Source of the DNA: Pseudoruegeria sp. SK021
GTDB taxonomy: Bacteria > Pseudomonadota > Alphaproteobacteria > Rhodobacterales > Rhodobacteraceae
NCBI RefSeq assembly: GCF_002119405.1
Contig: NZ_MTBG01000028.1
Location: 1 to 44,243, forward strand
Direction of reading: 5' to 3'
DNA length: 44,243 bases
Each line of letters begins with the position of its first letter. Position 1 is the first letter of the stretch. The position numbers were made by a program, and so were the translations under genes. Positions 16,131-24,607 of this stretch are shown piece after piece. The notes under the pieces were generated by a model. The model searched no databases. It saw only the letters and a list, made by a program, of their open reading frames with translations, and was not told the DNA's origin.

Positions 16131-17170
16131 GGCTTAGGTGGCTCCTCGTTCAGTTCGTGCCCGGCGGTGACGCCACCGATCAGCTGGTACGACAGCAGAT
16201 CGCGGATATCATGGGGGTCCCGGATCAGACGTGCCAGTTGCCCGGACAGACGGGCGGTGGCCGCATCGGCGGCACGGGTGATGGCCAGCCCTTCGGCCAG
16301 CGACACAAATTGAAATTGCAAAGCGGTGCCCGGGGCGGCCTGCGCCACGCGCGGCAGGTCAACCGGCAAGACGGTGCCAATTCGGGGATAGCCGCCTGTG
16401 GTCTGACATTCCCCCAGCAGCACGAATGGACTGCCGTCACCAGTGACCTGAACATCGCCCGGCACCACAATCTCGGACAGGATATTCAAGCCGCCCTCCA
16501 CAGCGAACGGCGCCCCGTCAAATGCCAACCTCACCCCCTGACGGTTGCCGCGCGGATCCCGGGTGAAGACGGTGGCGGTGAAGCGCGCCCGTTCCGCTTG
16601 GGTGAACAGGTCGGTCTGCGCCGACGCGACGATGCGCAGGACACCGCCAGAGCAGCGATCAGGCACCGGCAGATACTGGGCCGGGGCGGAGAGGTTCGGG
16701 TCAGGTCCGACCGGCAGCGTATCGCCCGCCGCGACCGGGCGCCCCACCCCCCCTGCCAGATGGGCCGAGCGCGCGCCCAAGACCAGCGGCGTGTCGAGCC
16801 CGCCGCCCAGATGCAGATAGCCATAAACCCCAGTGCGGGCCGCGCCGATGCTTAACTGGGTGCCAGCGGGCCAGTGATGCGCCGCATTCCAACGTAGAGG
16901 CTGACCCTCCAGCGTCGCCACCATCGGCGCGCCGGTCAGGGCCAACCGCAGATCGCAGCTGGCGCGAAATTTGCCGCCCATCCCGGCCAGTTCCAACGCG
17001 GCCAGATCGGCCGATTGCCCCAACAACACGGCGCCTTCGCGCAATGCGGCGACATCGGCGGCGCCGCCGCGCGACAAGCCGACCGAAAGCAGACCTGGCC
17101 GCCCCCCGTCTTGAATGGTGACGCCCGGACCGATACTGTCGACGGTGATGCTGCGGCTATCGGCGCTCAT
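16127..17170 (-). CDS. pxpC: 5-oxoprolinase subunit PxpC (biotin-dependent carboxyltransferase family, KipA-like)
   Basis: A 347-residue member of the allophanate hydrolase subunit 2/KipA family. It begins with the typical GPGVTIQDGGRPGLLSVGLS and carries GECQTTGGYPRIGTVLPVDL near residue 260. With PxpB it forms the 5-oxoprolinase partner of PxpA. It overlaps both neighbours by four bases (ATGA), which argues for tight co-translation and against a separate Kip-type regulatory role. Confidence 0.92.
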   Translation of the reverse strand: MSADSRSITVDSIGPGVTIQDGGRPGLLSVGLSRGGAADVAALREGAVLLGQSADLAALELAGMGGKFRASCDLRLALTGAPMVATLEGQPLRWNAAHHWPAGTQLSIGAARTGVYGYLHLGGGLDTPLVLGARSAHLAGGVGRPVAAGDTLPVGPDPNLSAPAQYLPVPDRCSGGVLRIVASAQTDLFTQAERARFTATVFTRDPRGNRQGVRLAFDGAPFAVEGGLNILSEIVVPGDVQVTGDGSPFVLLGECQTTGGYPRIGTVLPVDLPRVAQAAPGTALQFQFVSLAEGLAITRAADAATARLSGQLARLIRDPHDIRDLLSYQLIGGVTAGHELNEEPPKP

Positions 17171-17937
17171 GACAGGGCCTCAACGGTGGCACCGCCCATG
17201 CCCTCGGGGTCGTCTTCGATCATCCGGTGCAATACGTCCGCGGACACAGGGGTAAATTGAATGTCATCGCCGGCATTGAGGGCGAAGGGCGCAGCGGCAT
17301 CGGGCCGGAAGCAGCGAAACCCGGTCAGGCCGATCTGCCGCCAGCCGGTTTGAGTGGCATTTGAGAACACAATCAGTTGCCGGATCGCAACCACCAGCGC
17401 CCCTTGTGGCACCATTGGGGTCAGGTCGGTTTGGCGGGGGATGTCCCATGCCTCGGGGAGCGTGCCGAGATAGGGCTGGCCGGGGGCGAAACCAATGGTC
17501 TGAACCCGGACCGGCTGCGCAGTGATTTGGGCAGCGGCGTCCTCGGGGCTGAGCCCAACCAGACCGGCGACCTCGTCCAACTGCGGGCCGGCCTCGCCGC
17601 CAAACGCCACTGGCACGCGCCAGCGCCGCCGCCGCTGTGGCAGGTCGGCAGCGGACCAGTCACGACTGGCCAGAAGCGTCGTCACGCGGGCGGACAGATC
17701 GTCCGGCGCCAATTGAAGCGGATCGAAGCGCAGGAAGGTCGAGGTCAGCGAGGTCGCGGTTTCCGCAACGCCCTCCCATGCTTCCACGTCAATCGCCGCG
17801 CGAAAGGCCAGTGCCGCTCGATTGGCAGCCTCGTCCAACCGGTCCGAGAACTGCACCAGCAGGCCAGAAAGCCCGACAGTAGCGACCCGGGGAAACCGGC
17901 CGGAACGCGGCGAGGCGGGAGGGGAGGAAACGGTCAT
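17167..17937 (-). CDS. pxpB: 5-oxoprolinase subunit PxpB (KipI/allophanate hydrolase subunit 1 family)
   Basis: A 256-residue first gene of the pxp operon. The family signature IGFAPGQPYLGTLP is near residue 150, followed by IPRQTDLTPMVPQGALVVA. The frame is open a further 22 codons, but AAGGAC five bases before the ATG at 17937 marks the likely start. A proline/serine-rich leader (TVSSPPASPRSGRFPR) precedes the fold and is longer than in E. coli. The gene order B-C-A matches pyroglutamate-degrading operons. Confidence 0.9.
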   Translation of the reverse strand: MTVSSPPASPRSGRFPRVATVGLSGLLVQFSDRLDEAANRAALAFRAAIDVEAWEGVAETATSLTSTFLRFDPLQLAPDDLSARVTTLLASRDWSAADLPQRRRRWRVPVAFGGEAGPQLDEVAGLVGLSPEDAAAQITAQPVRVQTIGFAPGQPYLGTLPEAWDIPRQTDLTPMVPQGALVVAIRQLIVFSNATQTGWRQIGLTGFRCFRPDAAAPFALNAGDDIQFTPVSADVLHRMIEDDPEGMGGATVEALS

Positions 17938-18287
17938 GCTGTCCTTGTCGCGGCGCAATGGGGGCGCGGGGCACGCAGCCCCTGCCCCCTCAGTTGACCC
18001 CAATCATCGCCGCGCTTCAAGGCCCGCTTGGCCGGCCCGGGCCGCGACATGTCCGCGACGGCGCGCCAGCGTTGCATAGCCAATTGAAATGACGCTGCCT
18101 TCGCCCGACCCCAACGGCGGCCGGGCCTGCGACGTTAAGAATTTCTGGTTAGACTAGCCTGTGGGATCCGGGCACTGGCCATCTCCAAAGTACCACCTCG
18201 AAAATCACCGGCATCAACCGCCGCGTCCAGTGGAGGTTCCGGCGCGGTGGGCGCCGAAACCGGGGTCACAGGATCACGGGCCGAATT
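17938..18287. other. Gap between pxpB and recA
   Basis: No gene is seen in these 350 bases. They should contain the pxp promoter and the end of the recA transcript. A hairpin with arms CGGCGC (18240-18245) and GCGCCG (18251-18256) around GGTGG lies 32 bases beyond the recA stop, but no T run follows it on the recA strand, so it is not a clear intrinsic terminator. Confidence 0.4.
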
Positions 18288-19367
18288 TTAGCCTTCGACG
18301 ACCGCGTCACCATCGCCCTCAGGCAAGGCAGGCATATCGAAATCCAAGCCATGGGCCGCCCGAATTTTATCTTCGATTTCATAGGCGATGCGTTTGTTGG
18401 CGGCGAGGTAATTTTTGACGTTCTCGCGGCCTTGTCCGATCCGCTCATCGCCATAGGAATACCAAGACCCCGACTTTTCGACCACACCGGCTTTGACGCC
18501 CAGATCGATCAACTCGCCATTTTTGGAGATGCCTTCGCCATACATGATGTCGAATTCCACCTCCTTGAAGGGGGCGGCGACCTTGTTTTTCACGATCTTG
18601 ACTCGGGTAGCGTTGCCGATCACCTCATCACGGTCCTTGACCGCGCCAATCCGGCGGATATCCAGACGGACAGAGGCATAGAACTTCAGCGCGTTTCCGC
18701 CCGACGTGGTCTCTGGGCTGCCAAACATTACGCCAATTTTCATCCGAATCTGGTTGATGAAGATCACGGTGCACCCGGACCGGCTGATCGACCCGGTCAG
18801 CTTCCGCATGGCTTGGCTCATCAGACGGGCCTGCGCCCCGACCTGATGATCGCCCATGTCGCCCTCAAGTTCAGCCTTGGGGGTTAGGGCCGCCACGGAA
18901 TCGACCACGACCATGCTGACCGCGCCAGAGCGGACCAATGTATCGGTGATTTCCAAGGCCTGTTCGCCCGTGTCGGGCTGCGAGATCAGCAATTCATCCA
19001 AATTGACGCCAAGCTTGCGGGCGTATTGCGGATCCAGCGCGTGTTCCGCATCAACAAAGGCGCAGACCCCGCCTTTTTTCTGTTCTTCGGCAATGCAATG
19101 CAGCGTCAGCGTCGTCTTGCCCGAGCTTTCAGGCCCGTAAATCTCGATGATCCGCCCCTTGGGCAGTCCGCCGATCCCCAGCGCGATATCAAGACCGAGG
19201 GAGCCGGTGGAGGTCGAGGGAATGTCCTGAACAGCACCTTCCTGCCCCAGACGCATGATCGAGCCTTTGCCGAACTGCCGCTCAATTTGCGACAGCGCCG
19301 AGTCCAAGGCTTTCTGTTTGTCCATATCCTTAGATCCGCCCAGATTGAGAAGGTTCGCGCTGGCCAT
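18288..19367 (-). CDS. recA: Recombinase RecA
   Basis: A 359-residue DNA recombinase and SOS co-protease. Walker [10 protein letters not shown] (about 77), the MAW-type [20 protein letters not shown], and L2-region [21 protein letters not shown] are all intact. The N-terminus [20 protein letters not shown] resembles alphaproteobacterial RecA, and AAGGACAGGA lies just upstream of the ATG at 19367; a longer open frame is not needed. An SOS box stands 49 bases upstream. cckA lies next upstream on the same strand, but the SOS box shows recA has its own promoter. Confidence 0.98.
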   Translation of the reverse strand: MASANLLNLGGSKDMDKQKALDSALSQIERQFGKGSIMRLGQEGAVQDIPSTSTGSLGLDIALGIGGLPKGRIIEIYGPESSGKTTLTLHCIAEEQKKGGVCAFVDAEHALDPQYARKLGVNLDELLISQPDTGEQALEITDTLVRSGAVSMVVVDSVAALTPKAELEGDMGDHQVGAQARLMSQAMRKLTGSISRSGCTVIFINQIRMKIGVMFGSPETTSGGNALKFYASVRLDIRRIGAVKDRDEVIGNATRVKIVKNKVAAPFKEVEFDIMYGEGISKNGELIDLGVKAGVVEKSGSWYSYGDERIGQGRENVKNYLAANKRIAYEIEDKIRAAHGLDFDMPALPEGDGDAVVEG

Positions 19368-19416
19368 TTGTCCTGTCCTTATTTCACGCCCGTTACCGGT
19401 CGGCAATACTATCTAT

Positions 19417-19431
19417 GTTCTACTCTTGTTC
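19417..19431 (-). promoter_or_regulatory. SOS (LexA) box of recA
   Basis: On the minus strand the sequence is GAACAAGAGTAGAAC, that is GAAC-N7-GAAC, equal to GTTC-N7-GTTC on the other strand. This is the LexA operator of alphaproteobacteria. A TAGTAT-like -10 follows closely on the recA strand, so LexA would cover the promoter. Confidence 0.85.
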
Positions 19432-19521
19432 CCACTTGTATGGCCATCCATTCACCACAAATCAACCCAAATCTTAACGACACCAGACTTGGGCCAAGAC
19501 GGTAAACAAATCCTTACCATC

Positions 19522-19542
19522 GATGGGGTGAATCACCCCATC
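19522..19542 (-). terminator. Perfect hairpin across the cckA stop codon
   Basis: Arms GATGGGGTG (19522-19530) and CACCCCATC (19534-19542) form a 9-bp perfect stem with a three-base loop, and the TGA of cckA is inside it. A second, weaker inverted repeat GGTAA/TTACC (19501-19518) follows downstream. There is no immediate T run, so it may protect the 3' end or stop transcription with help rather than act as a classical terminator. Confidence 0.5.
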
Positions 19543-21863
19543 TGCCGCTGAACGGTGGCGGTCAGTTCCTGAAGCGAGAACGGTTTCGGCAGAAAGATCG
19601 AATTGGGGATTCGCTCCTGCAGATCGGTGAGGGCATCCTCGGAGTAACCGGAGACGAATACCACCCGTGTCTCGGGCCGCGCCACCAACGCCTCGCGCAC
19701 CCAAGTTGGGCCATCCATGCCGGGCATCACCACATCGGTCACGAACACATCCACCGACAGGGACGGATCCGACAGAATGCTCAGGGCGGCCTCGGCATTG
19801 TCTGCTTCAAGGACGGTATAGCCGCGCAGGCGCAAGGCACGCGACGCAAACGCCCGAACCGGCGCTTCGTCTTCGACCAACAACACCACACCATCGCGCC
19901 GTGATGCCGGGTCTGGCAGTCGTGGGCGGGCCACAGCAGGCGTCGCCGTCTGTGTCTCGGGCGAGAAGGCCGGGAAATACAGGGTAAAGACGGTCCCCGT
20001 CCCCTTACCGCTTTCCACGAAGATGAAGCCGCCGGTCTGTTTAACGATGCCGTAAACGGTGGACAGACCAAGCCCAGTGCCCTCGCCGGTTTTCTTTGTG
20101 GTGTAGAACGGTTCAAAGATTTTTTGCAGATTCTCTGCCGGGATTCCCATCCCCTGATCGGCCACCCGCACCAGCACATACTCGCCTGCCGGGATCACCG
20201 CCCGATTGCGGCGCAGGTCCTGCTCCAGACCGACCGTTTCGGTTTCCAGAACCACCTCGCCGCCATCGGGCATGGCATCCCGCGCATTGACCACCAGATT
20301 CATGATCACCTGTTCCAACTGGCGTTTGTCCGCGCGGATTGAAGGCAGGCTTCGGTGATGGCGCAGCGTCAACTGTACCCGCTCGCCCACAAGACGGCTT
20401 AACAGATGCGTCAGATCGGACAACGCGTCGCGCAGATCAATGACCTCAGGCTGCAAGGTCTGTTTGCGCGAAAAGGCAAGCAACTGGCCAACCAAACTAG
20501 CGGCGCGGTTGGCATTTTGATGGATCTGAACCAGATCGCCGTATTCCGGATCGCCCTGGTCATGGCGCAGCAACAACAGATCGCAATGGCCTGAAATCGC
20601 GGTCAAAAGATTATTGAAATCATGCGCAACCCCGCCCGCGAGTTGCCCGATTGCCTGCATTTTCTGGCTCTGGACGAATTGCGCCTCAAGGGTCTTCAAT
20701 TCGGTCGCGTCGGTCAGCACCGCCACCAAGCATTTCTCGCCCTGTTCGACCACCCGCTTGAGCGAGACCTGTACAAAGAGATCGCTGTCCCGGCCACGAA
20801 CCTGAAGAAATTCCGACTGGTTCAGCCCCCGGCCCGCGGCGGCATCCTGCAACCATTCGGTCACCGAACGCCCCAATCCCGAGACCAAGTCGGACAGCCA
20901 CGTCCCTTGTTGGATGTCCCGTCCCAGCAAGGCGCAGACGCTTTGATTGGCAACGAGGACCACGCCACTGGCCGAAATCTTTAACAACGGCACCGGCAGC
21001 GTATCGAACAGGCGTTGGGTACTGTCGACGCCGCCGAAATTGGGCGGAAGCAAATAAAGCTCCCGGTTGCCGGCGATGGTAGCGTTTTCAGAACCGGAGG
21101 CTTCGGCCCCAAGATCGAGCACCCGGAACCGTTGCGACCCATCGCGGGTGGCAATCGTGTGAACGTCACCCGATTGGATTTCGCGCCCCGCCACCACCGC
21201 GTCGATCTGAACCGCCTCGGGATCGATCACCGCATCCATTGCCGGGTTCCGGGCCAAAATCCGGCCACTATCGGAGACGACGACCATTGGCAGGCCGATC
21301 GCCATGAGACCAATCTGAGCCCCCTTGGGCGACATATCCTCCAACCGCCAGCGATAGGTCCCGTCGCCCAATCCCGCCACTGACAATCGAATCTGGCCAT
21401 TCCGGCAGACCCGATCCGTGGTGGCCAGACCAGAGGCCCCGGCCCGGGCCGTCAGATCGCGCAGGGTTGTCGCAGGGGCGGCATAAAGGCCCGTCAAACC
21501 TTGGGCCAATTCGGCATTTTCCCGGATTCCGAACTGCCGTTCTGATTCGGCATTGGCCATTAGAACCTGCCCGCCCGCATCCGTGATGACCACACTGCAA
21601 TGATCGGCATCGATAAAGCGCCGGACGGCAGCGCCCCGAAGCCGGCACCAGCCGCGATGCCCCAGCGCCACAATCACGACCGGGATCGCGACAAGCAAGA
21701 CCCCAGCCCCGGTCGCCCAAATCAGCTGAGGAATACCCGCGCCGGGCAGGTTCAACCCGATCAGCAGCATCCCTAGTCCGGCCAGTGCAGCGGGCCGGGC
21801 GATCCGCGCCAAACCTTCGATCTGAATCAAGGACTCCTGTCGACGTGCAGCGACATCCTGCAT
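19533..21863 (-). CDS. cckA: Hybrid sensor histidine kinase CckA
   Basis: A 776-residue kinase at the head of the CckA-ChpT-CtrA phosphorelay. Two membrane segments lie near residues 20-70, PAS-like sensory regions near 75-390, HisKA with LAGGVAHDFNNLLTAISGH (His near 414), HATPase with VNARDAMPDGG, DQGMGIPAENLQKIFEPFYTT and GTGLGLSTVYGIVK, and a C-terminal receiver from about 655 with its phospho-Asp in FVTDVVMPGMDG. The GGAGGA before the ATG at 21863 decides the start; an in-frame GTG 12 bases upstream would overlap that site. A CtrA consensus box lies 44 bases upstream. In Rhodobacteraceae this pathway governs motility and gene transfer agents. Confidence 0.93.
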   Translation of the reverse strand: MQDVAARRQESLIQIEGLARIARPAALAGLGMLLIGLNLPGAGIPQLIWATGAGVLLVAIPVVIVALGHRGWCRLRGAAVRRFIDADHCSVVITDAGGQVLMANAESERQFGIRENAELAQGLTGLYAAPATTLRDLTARAGASGLATTDRVCRNGQIRLSVAGLGDGTYRWRLEDMSPKGAQIGLMAIGLPMVVVSDSGRILARNPAMDAVIDPEAVQIDAVVAGREIQSGDVHTIATRDGSQRFRVLDLGAEASGSENATIAGNRELYLLPPNFGGVDSTQRLFDTLPVPLLKISASGVVLVANQSVCALLGRDIQQGTWLSDLVSGLGRSVTEWLQDAAAGRGLNQSEFLQVRGRDSDLFVQVSLKRVVEQGEKCLVAVLTDATELKTLEAQFVQSQKMQAIGQLAGGVAHDFNNLLTAISGHCDLLLLRHDQGDPEYGDLVQIHQNANRAASLVGQLLAFSRKQTLQPEVIDLRDALSDLTHLLSRLVGERVQLTLRHHRSLPSIRADKRQLEQVIMNLVVNARDAMPDGGEVVLETETVGLEQDLRRNRAVIPAGEYVLVRVADQGMGIPAENLQKIFEPFYTTKKTGEGTGLGLSTVYGIVKQTGGFIFVESGKGTGTVFTLYFPAFSPETQTATPAVARPRLPDPASRRDGVVLLVEDEAPVRAFASRALRLRGYTVLEADNAEAALSILSDPSLSVDVFVTDVVMPGMDGPTWVREALVARPETRVVFVSGYSEDALTDLQERIPNSIFLPKPFSLQELTATVQRQMG

Positions 21864-21907
21864 GGCTCCTCCCACGGGCGATGAGATTCAGCCATAATGC
21901 GATTTGG

Positions 21908-21923
21908 GTTAATCCCAGCTTAA
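21908..21923 (-). promoter_or_regulatory. CtrA-binding consensus upstream of cckA
   Basis: On the cckA strand the sequence is TTAAGCTGGGATTAAC, which fits the full CtrA consensus TTAA-N7-TTAAC without mismatch. It ends 44 bases before the cckA ATG, in the 96-bp gap after rsmB. It suggests feedback of CtrA on its own upstream kinase. Confidence 0.65.
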
Positions 21924-21959
21924 GCAAAATCTCACTGCACGACGCTGAAATGATTACTC

Positions 21960-23144
21960 TTACAGCGTGTTCGTCCGATCTGGCGCTGTCAAGCGTGCTG
22001 CGAAAAAGCCGTCGCCCTGTTGCAATGGGGTGAACCACCGCCGCAAACTACAGGTCCATCCGGGATGGCGGTTTAGGAAGGCGTCAACCTGCGCCTGATT
22101 TTCGGCGTCGAGCAACGAGCAGGTCATATAGACGATCTGGCCGGACGGCGCCGTCAGGGCGGCCACGCGGTCGAGGATTTGCGCCTGTACCTCAGTAAGG
22201 TCGTTCAGACGGTCCCGGGTCAGGGCCCATTTCCCTTGCGGATCCCGCCGCCACGACCCACTGCCGGAACAGGGCGCGTCCACCAGAACCACATCATAGG
22301 GCGCGGCCCGATCCACCGCCGCGCCAGACACCGGCGTCACCGTGACCTTGGCCCGGGCGGCGCGCACGGGAAGATCGGACATGCGGCGCGGTTCAATGTC
22401 ATGCACAAAGAACTTGCCGCGAACCCGTCCGCCCACGGCCAGCGTTTTGCCACCGCCGCCCGCGCAGTAATCCAGCATCCGCTGACCATCGCCCAGCGGC
22501 ACCAGATCAGACACCGCCTGCGAGGCCGCGTCCTGCAATTCGATCATCCCCGATGCCAGCGCCTTTGAACCCCGGATACGCCGCGCCCCGGACACCACTT
22601 CCAGCGCCGATGGCGACAGCGGCGATGGCTCGGTGACGATCTGCTCGGTCGCCAACTGCTCTTGCGCCGATGTCAGATCGGCAAGGCGCAGGTTCACCCG
22701 CAGGAAGATTGGCGCGCGCTGACGCATGGCCCGCAGGACCGGCAGACAGGTTTGGCCCAGCGACTGGTGCAGATCGTCCAACAGCCAGTCGGGACAATCA
22801 AGCGCCGTGGCGCTGTCGGGCGGCGGCACCTGTCCCTCGCCATCATCGGGGCCAAGGGGCGGCGGCGCATGGCCCAGACCGGTGAACAGGTCCACTGGAT
22901 CGCGCCCTGCGGCCCGCAACGCCCCGATCATCACCCCGCGCCCGGTCTCGGCACCACCCAGCGCCGCAAACGAGCGCCGACAGCGCAAGGCATCAAAAAC
23001 ATGGTCCCGCAACGCGGCCCGATCGCCCGATCCGGCAAAGCGGTGGCCCCGCGCCCAAGATGACAGCGCCCGTTCTGCCGGAACCCCTGAAAAAATCTCA
23101 TCGAGAATCTCGATGGCCGCCGCAATCCGGGCTTCTGGTGTCAT
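21960..23144 (-). CDS. RsmB-type 16S rRNA (cytosine-C5) methyltransferase
   Basis: A 394-residue SAM-dependent m5C methyltransferase of the RsmB/Sun/NOP2 group. The N-terminal part resembles the NusB-like RNA-binding domain. The catalytic part has the SAM site LDYCAGGGGKTLA, motif IV VDAPCSGSGSWRRDPQGKW and motif VI YMTCSLLDAENQ with the nucleophile Cys. RsmB acts on C967 of 16S rRNA in E. coli; paralogues with other targets exist, so the exact base is inferred. It is followed by cckA after 96 bases on the same strand. Confidence 0.88.
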   Translation of the reverse strand: MTPEARIAAAIEILDEIFSGVPAERALSSWARGHRFAGSGDRAALRDHVFDALRCRRSFAALGGAETGRGVMIGALRAAGRDPVDLFTGLGHAPPPLGPDDGEGQVPPPDSATALDCPDWLLDDLHQSLGQTCLPVLRAMRQRAPIFLRVNLRLADLTSAQEQLATEQIVTEPSPLSPSALEVVSGARRIRGSKALASGMIELQDAASQAVSDLVPLGDGQRMLDYCAGGGGKTLAVGGRVRGKFFVHDIEPRRMSDLPVRAARAKVTVTPVSGAAVDRAAPYDVVLVDAPCSGSGSWRRDPQGKWALTRDRLNDLTEVQAQILDRVAALTAPSGQIVYMTCSLLDAENQAQVDAFLNRHPGWTCSLRRWFTPLQQGDGFFAARLTAPDRTNTL

Positions 23145-23473
23145 AGGGCGGGTCTTTCTGAACGAACGGGCCTTTTAAAATGAAGGCGACGTGGTGGCAA
23201 AGTCATCGGGCGGCTATGGTGCAGACAGACGCGCCCTGTCTTTTCGTACCCGCCCCACGGCCGAAGGGGAAGTCCGTACACAAATGATCGCCTAAGGTTT
23301 TCGCTGCGGCCGTTACCGCCGGTCTGGGCCGTCTTTGCGCCACCAGTTACGCACATGTGCCACATTCCGAACTGAGATTGGCGCTGGCAAATATAGCCCA
23401 AGTCGATTTAACTGCGACATTAACGGCCTGAATGCAGGCACGAAATTCGACGCCCACTCAGGAGTACCCCGGT
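23145..23473. other. Divergent control region of rsmB-like gene and RND operon
   Basis: These 329 bases hold no credible gene. A 10-base palindrome GCACATGTGC (23351-23360) could be an operator for the efflux operon, but no TetR or MarR regulator gene is adjacent. Two TTAA tetramers (23407-23410 and 23419-23422) are eight bases apart, one more than a CtrA box. Confidence 0.35.
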
Positions 23474-24604
23474 ATGACCCATCGCCGCCTTGTCGCCCTG
23501 CTGATTATGACTGGCAGTTTTGGGCTTTCCGCCCCAACCTTTGCTCAGCAGCCGGGAGGGGCCGCACCGGTGGTGTCGGTCGCCGCCGTGGTGACACAAG
23601 AAATCATCGAGCAAAGCACCTTTATTGGTTCGGGCGAAGCCGTGGACCAAATTGATCTGATCTCCCGTATCAGCGGATTTCTACGCGAAATCAATGTGCA
23701 GGATGGCGCGCCGGTTCAAGAAGGCGATCTGTTGTTCCACATTGAGCCGGATTCGTATCAGGCGGTTCTGGATGTCCGCGAGGCCGATCTGGCCCGCGCC
23801 GCCGCCAACCTGACGCTGGCCAATATCGAGTTGGACCGGAAGCGCGTTCTGGTAGAGAGAAAGGCGATTGCCCAGAACGAGCTGGACGTGGCACAAGCCA
23901 ATGCCGATGTCGCCACCGCCGAGGTTCACGCCGCAGAGGCCGCCGTGGCGCAAGCGCTTTTGGATCTGGGATACACCGAAATCCGGGCGCCGTTCTCAGG
24001 CCGCATTGGCCGGATTCAGCAATCGGTCGGCGCCCTTGTCGATCAAAGCACCGGTGCGCTGGCAACGCTGGTCCGCGAAGCCCCGATTTATGTTTCCTTC
24101 TCACTCAGCGAACGCCAATTGGCCGATTACATGGAAACGGCGCTGGCAAACGGCACGATGCCGGGCCAGAACGCCGCCGCGAACGCGGTGCATGTCCAAC
24201 TGCCTAATGGCACCCATCTGGACGAGATCGGCCACATCGTGTTCGCCGACAATCAGATTGATCCCGCCACCGGCACCCTGTCCATGCGGGCCGAATTCGA
24301 CAACACCCAGCGGCTGATCGTGGATGGTAGTTTTCTGACCGTGCGCATCGAAGCCCCGCAGCCCATCGACCGGCTGACCATCCCGCAAGCGGCGGTTCAG
24401 CGCGACCAGCGCGGCGATTTCGTGCTGGTGGTGAATGCGCAGCAGATCGTCGAGCAACGCTATGTCACTTTGGGCGAACAAGTGGATATCTCGGTGGTGG
24501 TGACAACTGGCCTGCAAGAGGGTGAGGTGGTCATTGTCGAGGGTCTGCAACGGGTGCGTCCGGGGGTTCCGGTCGAAGCTATTCTGACCGGAACGGAGAA
24601 CTAG
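23474..24604 (+). CDS. RND efflux periplasmic adaptor (membrane fusion protein)
   Basis: A 376-residue AcrA/MexA-type adaptor linking an RND pump to an outer-membrane channel. It begins with a signal peptide (MTHRRLVALLIMTGSFGLSAPTFA). The lipoyl-like half motif ISGFLREINVQDGAPVQEGDLLFHIEP is near residue 70, then a coiled-coil hairpin rich in Ala and Leu (about 100-165), then the beta-barrel part with RAPFSGRIGRIQQSVGALVDQ. No lipobox cysteine is seen. AGGAG nine bases before the ATG at 23474 fixes the start. The permease follows after three bases. No TolC-like gene is in the window. Confidence 0.93.
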   Translation: MTHRRLVALLIMTGSFGLSAPTFAQQPGGAAPVVSVAAVVTQEIIEQSTFIGSGEAVDQIDLISRISGFLREINVQDGAPVQEGDLLFHIEPDSYQAVLDVREADLARAAANLTLANIELDRKRVLVERKAIAQNELDVAQANADVATAEVHAAEAAVAQALLDLGYTEIRAPFSGRIGRIQQSVGALVDQSTGALATLVREAPIYVSFSLSERQLADYMETALANGTMPGQNAAANAVHVQLPNGTHLDEIGHIVFADNQIDPATGTLSMRAEFDNTQRLIVDGSFLTVRIEAPQPIDRLTIPQAAVQRDQRGDFVLVVNAQQIVEQRYVTLGEQVDISVVVTTGLQEGEVVIVEGLQRVRPGVPVEAILTGTEN

Positions 24605-24607
24605 ACC

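Noticed and set aside
23407-23423. TTAA and TTAAC near each other upstream of the RND adaptor gene as a CtrA box
   Set aside because: The spacer is eight bases, not seven, and nothing else supports CtrA control there.
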